A stretch of DNA of 24,379 nt from Atribacterota bacterium (GCA_030666935.1 DAOUWX010000009.1:1-24379); one strand, 5' to 3'. Shown: positions 14,383 through 22,722, counted from the first letter of the stretch. A program made the numbers and translations. The notes: generated by a model not told the origin, from the letters alone.

Positions 14383-16455
14383 TTATAGATTTATAATGAT
14401 TTTATCAACTTCAATATAAGTTTTCTTCAATTTTCCATAATAATATTTCTGTTCTCCATTTTTTAATAGTTGTGTTCTCTTCTTTGTTTTTATATCATAG
14501 GGATGCGCATCTGGCAAGAAACATCTTCTTCTATGTACCTCTCTAAAGGCATCTGCAACTAAAGGATATTTATTATAAAAAGGTGTATTCTTTTGTAATA
14601 AACTTCCGAAATTTACTAAACAACCGTCACTACCAATTGTCATTTGTATAAGACCCGAATCATTATCAATAATTGTTCTTGTGATAATCTCATTAGCTGA
14701 ATCACTATAACATAACCATTGAGATCTATTCATATCATAAGATTTAAATGCAAGAATAAATATTTTATGAATATGCTGATAATCATCCTTACTAAAATGA
14801 GATTCCCAATTACTTATTTGTATCTTATATCTTATTTCAAATATTTCTTGAAATGGAGATATTTTGGGAATATATCGTGAAGTTGTCAAACCTAATGCCA
14901 ACAAGCAATTTCGGGTAATTTGATTTATTTTATTTGCCACCCTTAAGCCTCTAAATCTAATGTTATCATTTGCCATTTGAACTACTGCACACAAACCTGC
15001 TTCTGGTTTTGTACGTTTTAAGCACATTTTTAGAACATCAATATACTGTTTATTATTAAAATACATAGAAACATATGGCAAAAGTAAAGATTGTAATATT
15101 GCAGAATCACAATATGAATATTTGTAGAATATTTTTCTTTCCATTCGAACTACAAAGGGTGCCAAATATGTCATTAACCCAAATTTAAAAAAAATACATA
15201 GATTTTTCTCACATAACTTCTTCTTTGCAATTTCTATTATTTCCCAATTATTTCTTTCGGTATTAACTTCTGATAAGAGAAACCAGACATTTCCTTCAAC
15301 ATATTGATAGGGAAATTTTTTTCTTTTAACTAAAGCTTCGAAAAAAGTAATAACTTCTTCATTGTTTACAAATCGACGAAAATAAGTAACAAATGCATCA
15401 CTCAAATGTGGATATTTTTCAAATAATTCAAAAATTATATTCAAGTGCTTTTTTAAAGGTTCACCTCGATAAAGAAAAAATTTGAATTTTGCCTCATCTT
15501 TTATCTCGTTTTTTTCCATATTAATACAATCTAAAAATAGGTTTTCTGAACTACTGTAATTCATTTCTTCTGGGGATAAGCTAAAGTGTTTTCCTATCGC
15601 GTCTTCTTCATTTTTAGCATAAAAAATATCTGTTTTTCTCGACTGAGGGATCAATCCCTTATTCCTACATAATTGTTCTAAAATAACTAAACTTCTTCTT
15701 ACTCTATCTTCATCTTTTGCAAACAATCGTATATCATCAACATATCTCAAATATAAAAAGTTATCTTGATATTGCATAATTTTTATATCTATATCTAATA
15801 GAATTAATTCGGCTATATAAGATGAAGCAATTGGACCTTGAGGAATACCATGAGAGAAAGTGTAAGATACCTTTTCAGCTGACCAATAATGAAGTATTTT
15901 TTTTATAAAAGAACAAATATCTGAATTTAAATCTTTTGGGTTTACTAATTTTAAGATATGATCATGAGAAATGGTATCATAAAATGCAGCCAAATCAAAT
16001 TTGACAACCCATTTTTTATCCTCATAAACTTCTCTTATTTTATTTTGAAAATTTCTATAACATATCTTCCAACTTTTGAAGAAAAAAATATCATTCGGGC
16101 TAGAAAGATTGCTATAGACAACTCTTTCTTCAACCTTATCCCTTCTAACTCTATGTTTTCTTTGTAAAAAATTAGCTAACGCTTGCCAAATAATTTGGTC
16201 CTCAACGCTTAATAAAGTAATGGGTCGCTGTAATCCCGATGGTTTGGGAATAAATATCCTTTCAGGTTTCTTTGGGATATAAGATCCATTCTTTATTCTT
16301 TCAATCAGACTGTTAATATTATTTTCCAACGAGATCTCGTATGCTATATATGTTTTTCTGAAAAAACGTTTATAATACGCATTGGACCCCGTATTTATTC
16401 TGCGCCATGAAAGTAAAAAATTTTGTTTTGATAAAAAGTTATTCCAGTAATTCAT
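14383..16455 (-). CDS. Reverse transcriptase of unassigned (Abi/UG-like) type with long C-terminal extension
   Basis: A 690-residue protein. Residues about 1-320 are an RNA-dependent DNA polymerase: IPKPSGLQRPITLLSVEDQ (from 69), catalytic D154 in VKFDLAAFYDTI, GIPQG (203-207), and D240-D241 in the active YVDD box, then ILEQLCRNKGLIPQSRKTD. There is no group II maturase X domain or HNH domain. I found no msr/msd-like inverted structure in the 174 bases upstream, so neither a group II intron nor a typical retron is supported. The C-terminal half is helix-rich (about 325-560) and ends in a basic stretch with FREVHRRRCF and HPYD (about 637-655). This architecture fits stand-alone defence-associated reverse transcriptases, but I cannot assign a class. 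The ATG has only a weak GGTGC before it. Confidence 0.85.
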   Translation of the reverse strand: MNYWNNFLSKQNFLLSWRRINTGSNAYYKRFFRKTYIAYEISLENNINSLIERIKNGSYIPKKPERIFIPKPSGLQRPITLLSVEDQIIWQALANFLQRKHRVRRDKVEERVVYSNLSSPNDIFFFKSWKICYRNFQNKIREVYEDKKWVVKFDLAAFYDTISHDHILKLVNPKDLNSDICSFIKKILHYWSAEKVSYTFSHGIPQGPIASSYIAELILLDIDIKIMQYQDNFLYLRYVDDIRLFAKDEDRVRRSLVILEQLCRNKGLIPQSRKTDIFYAKNEEDAIGKHFSLSPEEMNYSSSENLFLDCINMEKNEIKDEAKFKFFLYRGEPLKKHLNIIFELFEKYPHLSDAFVTYFRRFVNNEEVITFFEALVKRKKFPYQYVEGNVWFLLSEVNTERNNWEIIEIAKKKLCEKNLCIFFKFGLMTYLAPFVVRMERKIFYKYSYCDSAILQSLLLPYVSMYFNNKQYIDVLKMCLKRTKPEAGLCAVVQMANDNIRFRGLRVANKINQITRNCLLALGLTTSRYIPKISPFQEIFEIRYKIQISNWESHFSKDDYQHIHKIFILAFKSYDMNRSQWLCYSDSANEIITRTIIDNDSGLIQMTIGSDGCLVNFGSLLQKNTPFYNKYPLVADAFREVHRRRCFLPDAHPYDIKTKKRTQLLKNGEQKYYYGKLKKTYIEVDKIIINL

Positions 16456-16574
16456 ACAGCACCAATTAATACATTTTTTATATTAACATTAAGAATTAGT
16501 TAATTAGGGGAGCAAATCTTTATTATTGACAAATAATATTTAATTTTATTACATATCTAATCTATAGAAAAAGT

Positions 16575-16586
16575 AGGACCTGGCCC
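16575..16586. repeat. Possible trace of a RAYT-family REP
   Basis: GGACCTGGCCCT matches 11-12 bases of the REP terminus seen at 13360 and 23457. The TTGCAA part is missing. It lies in the otherwise featureless AT-rich gap upstream of the reverse transcriptase. Confidence 0.35.
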
Positions 16587-16629
16587 TATTTATTTAAACA
16601 ATCATTTAATTTCCTTAAATTTCTATATA

Positions 16630-18305
16630 TTAAATTTCTAATTCATTAATATATTTTCTGAATGCTTCCTCTAATTTAACCATTCCTTCAATCATTTTTT
16701 CCTGAATTTCTCCCCATGTTGTTTTATCGTTAAGAGTAGAAAATTTATACCTTTTACGTATTTCAGAAAAGATTTGACCATCCTTCCTTTCCCAGCTTAA
16801 TTCTTCGCCAAAAGCGTCTTCTATTTCCTTTTTACGTTCATGCAAACTATCAAATATCTTCTTATTCTCTTCCTTTCTATTTTTCCCTCTATCGATATAT
16901 AACCTAACTTGACCAAAATTATTAGTAATTGTGAAATAAAAATATAGCCCGCTCTTTCCAGCTTCTTTTCCAATAAAATTATTAGTACTGGGAGATATGT
17001 CTTCATAAGTGTTTGTCATATTTTTTCTACGTTCTAATAAACTTTTCCAAAAATAAAATCTTAACGCACACCCATTCGCCATCTTATTTTTATCCTCTAT
17101 TAATTTTTCATACTCTTTATTTTCAATTGCAATTTTATCTAAATATTTACCAATCGCTTCAATCAATTTAACCATTCCATTCACCATATCATTTTGAAGC
17201 CTTGCCCAATTTTCCTTGTCTATTAATCCACCGTATTCATATTTTTTAAAAATAAAGCATGATCTTGTGTCTGGAGAATTATCCCATATCAAAGTATCAT
17301 TAAATAATTCTTCAATGGCTTTTTTGTTTTTTAACAACACTTCAAAAATAAAGTTATTTTCTTTTTTATCTCCTCTATTAATATATACTCCTATTGCTCC
17401 GTAATTTAGAGTTATAGAGTAATAGTAAGCTATTCCACCAATACCCGATCCTCCGCTAGTACTACTATTTTCGCTCGGTTTACAATTTGAATGGCGCCAT
17501 GTCTTTTCATTGCTGAGTTTTAGCAAACCCTTCCAAAATTCTTTACGTTCTTCCCCAACTGGTTTTCTAATTATGATTGGATCAATTATTGGTTTTCCTT
17601 CCCATTTCCAAATTTTAACTGCCTTTTCTGAAAAATCTTTACTTCTAATTTCAATATCGTCAAATATCCATTTTTCTTTATCTTTTAATTCTTCGGTTAT
17701 TGTAAATTCTGATTTTTTATAATCAATTTTTTTCTTCGTGAATATACGATTTGACATACTTCTATTCCAAGTTTCTTTGATAATTGTTAGATTTCCAATA
17801 TGATTGAGCATTTCCTGGTGTAAAGCTATTATTTGGTTTTTATCTTTACCCGTTTGATTTTCTAAATAATTTACCCATTTCTCACTTAATGTTTGGGGCA
17901 TAATATGTTCTGTCTCGATTTCATTAATATCCAAAATTGTTTCGCCGGTAGGATCAGACAGTTTCCATAAAATATATTTTGTCCTTTGTTCTCCAGGTTT
18001 AAAATTCCTTGAAGTAAAATTACGCTTAAATATCTCATCATCGACATTCTCTTTAACATAACGAGATAATTTTCCCTCAATATAATCTAAATATTCTTCA
18101 AAATTTTTCTGTTTTAATCCATCGCAAATTTCATTATATATACGATCCAATCTTCCGGTTGATTGACCACAAATCCCCCACCTTATATGAAAAGTCTCAA
18201 TGAGTTCCATAATTTTCAATAAATCTTCTTTACTAATATTTTCATCTTCGTAAAAAGGTAAAACTTTAATAAGTAAGGTGAAACTAGGGGATAAGTCTTA
18301 TCCAA
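16630..18305 (-). pseudogene. C-terminal part of a DUF262/DUF1524 (GmrSD-like) restriction protein with two DUF4268-like domains
   Basis: Type IV restriction enzymes of the GmrSD type cut modified phage DNA using a DUF262 NTPase and a DUF1524 HNH nuclease. This piece has the nuclease: EHIMPQTLSEKW, then NHIGNLTIIKETWNRSMSN. Numbering is from the internal ATG at 18219. Two similar C-terminal domains follow, at about 226-363 and 385-525. They share the motifs VYINRGDKKENNF / LYIDRGKNRKEEN and MVNGMVKLIEAIGKYL / MIEGMVKLEEAFRKYI, and look like DUF4268. Upstream of 18219 the coding sense continues (LPFYEDENISKEDLLKIMEL) and then needs a one-base frame change near 18265-18270 to continue as ALDKTYPLVSPYLLK up to the insertion sequence. 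The gene has no start of its own and is broken. Confidence 0.78.
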
Positions 18306-18308
18306 TGC

Positions 18309-19647
18309 AAGATGAGCCTGAAAATAAGAGTCATGCTGCTAGTATTTTATCAAATAATTTATCCCTTTCCAACTGTACTTTTTTAGCCATCTCATTATCT
18401 GTATATCTTCTTGCTATTTTATCTAACCTTTCCAGGGTTATACTTTCTTTAAGGTATATCCGGACATCAGGGATACTCCTTAATTTTTCATAGGGAGTCA
18501 TATAATCCTGATATCTGTATTTCTTCTTTATCTTCCCTTTTTTATCCTTTACTTCAATAGGAAAGGCACAGGGACGGTGAAAATTCAAGTACTCATTAAA
18601 ACACTCAAAATAAAACTTATTTATCCCTTTAGCATGTCTCTGCCCTATATGACTATATCCCATCCATTTCCTTAACACCCAGCCATTTTTGGTTTCCGCA
18701 AGAGCATTATCATTTGTATGCCTGGGTCTGCTTTTGGTCAGTTTTATCAATAGATTATTTAACATCTCTGCCACTTTTCTATTTATATATTCTGTGCCAT
18801 TATCGGCATGAAAATTTATAATCCGGTAAGGATAACTAGCGATTATCTTTTCCAGTAAAGGGATGAGATGGTAATCGGTGATCTTTTCCACTGCTCCCAC
18901 CACCTCCCATTGAACTACCTCATCAACGGTATTTATATGGTAGACCCCTTTTTGGCCATCTCTATCCCCCTGATGCACCGTATCTACCCTTAAATATCCC
19001 GGCTTTCCTCCCGGCTCTGGTTTACACCTCTCTCCTATGGCTCTTGCTTTAGTCTTCTTGGTCCCTTGATAAAAGGGAACACTACGCTGATAGGATACGG
19101 TCTTCTTCAGATTGTATATATGGGATACTGAAATTGCAGATAAATTCCGGTATTCTTCTTCCCCATATTTATTGGCCATCCGTTCCAGGGTCTTTTTTAA
19201 AGAAGCTCCATTGGGATAATCATGTAATTCTGCTGTCTGAGCAAGCAGTAAAATGTCTTTACTGGTATATTTCCGCTCAAATTTATTTCTTTTATATTCT
19301 TTCAGCCTCACTCGCCCGGTTTCCCGGTGTTGTCTTATTTGTCTGGTCACTTGAGGCCGGGAATATCCGGTTACCTTCTCTATGTACTTCTTTATTAAAC
19401 CTTTTTCTTTTTTGCCCAGGTATAAATAATCAAACCTTCCTAGGGTCTCTTCTATCCATTCATACGCCTCCTTCCGGGATCTCTTTTTAAATTCTATTAC
19501 CTCCGATTCTTTCAAGAACCTCTTTACTTCAACGATACTGCTTAATTGTGAGTCATTCATAGTTATCACCATAATATAGCTATTATGACTCTTAGCTTTA
19601 GCCTGTCAAACTTTTATCTGTCAGGGACTAAGTTTCAGGCTCATCTT
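18309..19647 (-). mobile_element. Insertion sequence, about 1.34 kb, with 15-bp terminal inverted repeats
   Basis: AAGATGAGCCTGAAA at 18309-18323 is perfectly repeated in inverse at 19633-19647. Weaker symmetry (TAAG/TTAG) continues inward. The element carries one DDE transposase and splits a DUF262/DUF1524 gene. The bases flanking the two ends (AATGC on the left, CAGAT on the right) do not match, so I see no target duplication. That is unusual for a simple insertion and fits a later recombination at the element. Confidence 0.83.
18331..19572 (-). CDS. DDE transposase with integrase (rve) core
   Basis: A 413-residue transposase. The N-terminal half has helix-turn-helix segments (KKYIEKVTGYSRPQVTRQIR and a second near residues 115-160). 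The retroviral integrase-like core has D197 in YLRVDTVHQGD, D257 in FHADNGTEYIN, and E293 in ALAETKNG, a spacing of 35 between the last two. Together with the single frame, this resembles the IS481/ISNCY-type integrases rather than IS3, which uses two frames. The ATG at 19572 is possible, but the in-frame ATG at 19560 has a better GGTGAT ahead of it. It looks intact. Confidence 0.87.
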   Translation of the reverse strand: MVITMNDSQLSSIVEVKRFLKESEVIEFKKRSRKEAYEWIEETLGRFDYLYLGKKEKGLIKKYIEKVTGYSRPQVTRQIRQHRETGRVRLKEYKRNKFERKYTSKDILLLAQTAELHDYPNGASLKKTLERMANKYGEEEYRNLSAISVSHIYNLKKTVSYQRSVPFYQGTKKTKARAIGERCKPEPGGKPGYLRVDTVHQGDRDGQKGVYHINTVDEVVQWEVVGAVEKITDYHLIPLLEKIIASYPYRIINFHADNGTEYINRKVAEMLNNLLIKLTKSRPRHTNDNALAETKNGWVLRKWMGYSHIGQRHAKGINKFYFECFNEYLNFHRPCAFPIEVKDKKGKIKKKYRYQDYMTPYEKLRSIPDVRIYLKESITLERLDKIARRYTDNEMAKKVQLERDKLFDKILAA

Positions 19648-19651
19648 CAGA

Positions 19652-20629
19652 TTAGAAAAGAGTGGATACCTCAATAATTTTTAATTCATTCAATTTTTTG
19701 TTAATCTTATTATTTTCAAATGAGCTCTCAAAAATTTTCTTATAAATTGTTGCACTAGAGTTTAATTTGCAGGTAAAATTGTAAAATTCGGTTGGTTCTT
19801 TATCTTCTAATTTATTTCTAACATTTTCGTACAATCTACTCTCAGAAAAATTACCTTTATAGTTTGATATCATAAAACGACGAATAAATTTTACAGGCCC
19901 TTTATCCCTTACTTTTTCATACATTTCTTCCCACTCGGTAATACTTTTATTGAAAATATCTTCCTTCATTGAAGCTCTCATTAAAATGAAATTTTTAATT
20001 AAATCTGCTGCTGAAAGTTCAAGGCCACGATCATTTAAAGTTTCAAACAATTTAAAAGCATTAAAATGGTTAAAAGCATTAATATGAACAATGTGAATAT
20101 TATTTAAAATGACCTGCCAGAGATCATTTGAATATTCTGAATTTTTAAAGAAATAATAACAAGAATTAATAGGATGAACCTTATCTTTAGGATTTCCTTC
20201 TAAAATTCTCTTAAAATCTTCATTATCATATTTACCTAGTTCAAATTTTGCTTGTCTTATTGACCCACTTTCTCCCCAAGTTTCAGAAAATATAAAATGT
20301 GTATCAATATGTTTAGATAAAGCTTTATCATTTTCTTTAATTCTATCTCTTAATGCAGCAAGCCAGATTAAAATTGTAGCTAGCCTCTGTTGTCCATCGA
20401 TAACATGATAACTATTTAACCCATGGTTATTAATTTTCATGGGTACAACTACTATGGCTCCGAAAAAATGACTATCATCTTTGGGTAACGAAAGAATATC
20501 CTCTAATAAATCCGTCCACTGATCTTTAGTCCACGCATAAGGCCTTTGATATAAAGGTAACTTAAATATTTCTGTAGATTTATCTAAGAATTCGTGTAAA
20601 TTTATTTCACTTGCTTCAATAAATGACAT
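19652..20629 (-). pseudogene. N-terminal DUF262 part of the interrupted GmrSD-like protein
   Basis: Residues 1-325 form a DUF262 (GmrS, ParB/sulfiredoxin-like nucleotide-binding) domain, with FKLPLYQRPYAWTKDQWTDL (22-41) and the signature HVIDGQQRLAT (75-85). NHFNAFKLFETLNDRGLELS and ADLIKNFILM are also typical. In this family the domain binds and hydrolyses NTP to drive the nuclease part. The frame ends at a TAA five bases before the insertion sequence, inside the helical region that normally links to the DUF1524 half. AGGAGG lies just ahead of the ATG. Whether the remaining piece works as a stand-alone GmrS-like protein is doubtful. The nuclease part lies on the other side of the element. 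Confidence 0.83.
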
Positions 20630-20767
20630 AACAACCTCCTGTCTTTTATCTTATAAACTATTTAAATTAATAAATATTGTTCTATATTTTAAAGATAGCT
20701 TTTGAGATATAATGCATCTAGCCAACTGTAACCCTGGATGGCTATTTCTTTGTACAAATTAAATTTA

Positions 20768-21001
20768 TTAATGTTCTCTATCTTTTGGTGGGCAAGGGTC
20801 ATTACCATAACTATCTTTGCTTCTTATTTTGCCTTCAGTATTTTGAATAATCAATTCAGATTTTTGATTTTTTGCAATTCTCCTGGCAATGTTTATTGCT
20901 TCTTTTTGAGTTTTTGTAACTTTTGTTGCTCTTTTATTCCCTTCTCCTTTGATAGCCCAACCTTTAGGATGTATAGTTACCCATTGATTTTTCTTTGCCA
21001 T
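20768..21001 (-). CDS. DUF2188 family small protein
   Basis: This 77-residue protein has the DUF2188 pattern from start to end: WVTIHPKGWAIKGEGNKRAT, then TQKEAINIARRIAKNQKSEL and GKIRSKDSYGNDPCPPKDRE. The family is widespread, very small and of unknown function. The fold is probably a short beta-beta-alpha-beta unit. It starts 30 bases after the stop of the PIN-like gene and has GGAGTG upstream, so it is probably expressed from the same transcript. A role as partner or antidote to the PIN-like protein is possible but rests only on adjacency. Confidence 0.85.
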   Translation of the reverse strand: MAKKNQWVTIHPKGWAIKGEGNKRATKVTKTQKEAINIARRIAKNQKSELIIQNTEGKIRSKDSYGNDPCPPKDREH

Positions 21002-21031
21002 TTTTTATTCACTCCTATTAAAATAATAAAT

Positions 21032-21544
21032 TCAAGAAAAAACCTTAATTTCTTGTTTATAATATTTTTCAAGAAATTCAGAAGGTGTAAGTATTTCCTT
21101 TGTTATTCCACACTTTTCTCTTATTTTTTTTAATTGAGCTATAAATTGGCGTAGATATCGATAATCAGTAGTTAAATAATAATTCGAATGAATTGTTGAA
21201 ACAATAATATTTCTAGAATCAATACCACCTTTATCTTGCATTATTTTTATTAAACAATCTATTTGTTTGTCTAATATTTCATTATGATTTTTAGTCACTA
21301 TAACTGGCCATAATCTCCATGCAGATCCCATCCTTTTTCTTACTGCTTCACTTTTGATATTACCTGACCCTGATTCTTCAATCATAGTAGTAGAAACTGG
21401 AATACCAATCTCAAAAATACCTTTATGGTCTAATTCAATTATCTGAAGAAATGCATTATTATCTTCTTTTTTATTATCTGGTAAATTTGGATCAACTAAA
21501 TCGCCTAGTACGGAATTATCTATAGCAATGGGTGTCTTACTCAT
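21032..21544 (-). CDS. PIN-like domain protein (putative ribonuclease)
   Basis: A 170-residue protein that I read as a PIN-fold nuclease, at moderate confidence. An acidic residue follows the first strand (IAIDNSVLGDLVD). A conserved-looking central stretch, STTMIEESGSG, is followed by GGIDSRNIIVSTIHSNYYLT and TDYRYLRQF, the usual D...(S/T)xD tail of PIN domains. PIN proteins cut single-stranded RNA with a cluster of acidic residues. AAGGA lies before the ATG. It is followed in the same direction by a DUF2188 gene. It could also be a PIN-like protein without activity, and a toxin role is inferred only from size and context. Confidence 0.6.
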   Translation of the reverse strand: MSKTPIAIDNSVLGDLVDPNLPDNKKEDNNAFLQIIELDHKGIFEIGIPVSTTMIEESGSGNIKSEAVRKRMGSAWRLWPVIVTKNHNEILDKQIDCLIKIMQDKGGIDSRNIIVSTIHSNYYLTTDYRYLRQFIAQLKKIREKCGITKEILTPSEFLEKYYKQEIKVFS

Positions 21545-21602
21545 TTTATATTTCCTTATAAGTATCTGTGAAAGTTAATAGGAAAATGAGGTAAAATCTT
21601 GA

Positions 21603-21635
21603 TTCTTGGTAAATAGTGTAATAAACTGCCAAGAA
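21603..21635. repeat. Inverted repeat upstream of the PIN-like gene
   Basis: TTCTTGG (21603-21609) and CCAAGAA (21629-21635) form a 7-bp stem with a 19-base AT-rich interior that is itself partly symmetrical. No T-run follows on either strand, so an operator or mobile-element trace fits better than a terminator. It is 60-90 bases upstream of the PIN-like start. Confidence 0.4.
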
Positions 21636-21653
21636 CAAAGATTTAAGAGCCTT

Positions 21654-21733
21654 GGGTTCAGGTCTTGCAATGACATATTTTTCAGCAATGCTTGCTTATT
21701 GTCAAAATAATGTGTTATTGCAAGACCTGGCCC
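21654..21733 (+). repeat. Short RAYT-family MITE, 80 bp (copy d)
   Basis: The ends GGGTTCAGGTCTTGCAAT and ATTGCAAGACCTGGCCC flank a loop of about 45 bases. The loop is the reverse complement of the loop of the element at 23388-23467, with two differences. Outside the ends, AAGAGCCTTGGG on the left and CTCTTTTATT on the right are shared by both copies in the same orientation. It sits just after the stop of the gene at 21759-22562. Confidence 0.85.
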
Positions 21734-21758
21734 TCTTTTATTAGCTAATTTCTAATAA

Positions 21759-22562
21759 TCATTGAGAATCTTCTTCAAATTCTATCCTCAATGGTAAATC
21801 AGACATAGCATAATGAACGAACTGTTTTCCCAATCCAGTTAATTCATAACCCTCGCTGTCATCAAACGCTGAAACAGGAGGCTTGGGACCACTTCCTTTG
21901 GGTCTGTTTGTTCTCTGCTTAGGAATGTAATTTCCATAATAATCTACTTCTCGATGTTGCCGAATGACTGAACCAGTACTTAAATCTCTAATTAATAATT
22001 TATATAAATCAGCTTCAGCAGAATCTTCACGAGCCGGTCCCTTCCCGATTTTCCTCCATATCTTATCACGAGTAATTCCATCACTATTATAGATAGCAGC
22101 AATTACCTGAAAATGCATCTCAGAATACTGATTGATCCAGTCTATAAACATTTTGATAACATCATCGCTTGTAACTTTTGTAGCAGCAGCATTTGCTAAA
22201 ATATTTCTGATATATACCCTTTTCTCAACACTTTCAGCACCAGACCATTCTCTAAATGTTTTCCTAATAAGTGATTGATACTCTTTACTTTCAACCCGCT
22301 TAGCAATTTCTTCATCTTGCATATTAAGCCGAGCCATTATTTCAATAATCGTATCTTCTTTCTCTTTGAGCTCATCACGAAGCATTTGAACCCAATGTTG
22401 GAAAAATTGATTTACCTTTTCTTGTTCATTCTCAGACCAAGTCCCAGCTACAGCTGAAAGTGCTCCTCCTACAAAAGGAACTGAGCCAGCAACTTGAAGT
22501 GCTCCTCTTGTAATCTTTGCAATTTTACCAGCTTTCGGCATTTCTTCATTTTCTTTATCCAT
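21759..22562 (-). CDS. Hypothetical protein with Gly/Ala-rich hydrophobic segment
   Basis: I do not recognise this family. From the ATG at 22562, chosen because GGAGG lies eight bases upstream, it has 267 residues. The 50 residues that could be added upstream run back into the attC-like site and are not coding. Near the N-terminus there is a hydrophobic glycine-rich stretch (GALQVAGSVPFVGGALSAVAG), a possible membrane-inserting hairpin. A long charged helix follows (FFQHWVQMLRDELKEKEDT, then about 60 more residues). The C-terminal half has a winged-helix-like segment (YNSDGITRDKIWRKIGKGPA) and a basic, proline-rich linker. Membrane-active effectors of abortive systems can look like this, but I cannot support a function. 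It is bracketed by an attC-like site and a MITE. Confidence 0.65.
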   Translation of the reverse strand: MDKENEEMPKAGKIAKITRGALQVAGSVPFVGGALSAVAGTWSENEQEKVNQFFQHWVQMLRDELKEKEDTIIEIMARLNMQDEEIAKRVESKEYQSLIRKTFREWSGAESVEKRVYIRNILANAAATKVTSDDVIKMFIDWINQYSEMHFQVIAAIYNSDGITRDKIWRKIGKGPAREDSAEADLYKLLIRDLSTGSVIRQHREVDYYGNYIPKQRTNRPKGSGPKPPVSAFDDSEGYELTGLGKQFVHYAMSDLPLRIEFEEDSQ

Positions 22563-22628
22563 CTTTTTTTCCTCCTTTATCTTGAGACAAGGATGGCGAA
22601 GTCTAAAATAAATTAAGTCAATTTTTTC

Positions 22629-22710
22629 GCCTAACGTTCCGCGAATATGCGAAGTTGGCCAAAGACTAATTTGGGTGGAGCGAAGCGAAACCGCATATTC
22701 GCTATTAGAC
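22629..22710 (-). other. attC-like integron recombination site
   Basis: Read on the minus strand, the 82 bases run from GTCTAAT (22704-22710; R'' consensus RYYYAAC, six of seven) to a perfect GTTAGGC (22629-22635; R' consensus GTTRRRY). Inside these, GCGAATATGCG and CGCATATTCGC (22692-22702 and 22641-22651) pair perfectly over 11 bases as the L-type arms. Unpaired spacers of one and five bases lie outside the arms, and a further small hairpin sits in the loop. The site begins about a dozen bases after the stop of the gene at 22723-23307 and points the same way, the arrangement of a gene cassette. No integrase gene is in the window. Confidence 0.62.
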
Positions 22711-22722
22711 ACCGTTTGAAGT

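Noticed and set aside
16456..16629. Retron msr/msd region upstream of the reverse transcriptase
   Set aside because: The gap is AT-rich and lacks a pair of long inverted repeats or a plausible branching guanosine context; only a weak REP trace is visible.
20715..20750. Hairpin TAGCCA...TGGCTA as terminator of the PIN/DUF2188 operon
   Set aside because: On the minus strand, the direction of those genes, no T-run follows the stem, and the loop is long.
21677..21720. RAYT coding relic inside the short 80-bp MITEs
   Set aside because: The loop can be read as HYFDNKQALLKNM, loosely like HYATVSRAVKRM, but the match is too weak to claim.
22563..22712. N-terminal extension of 50 residues for the 21759 gene
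   Set aside because: It would be read through the attC-like hairpin, and a strong GGAGG supports the ATG at 22562.
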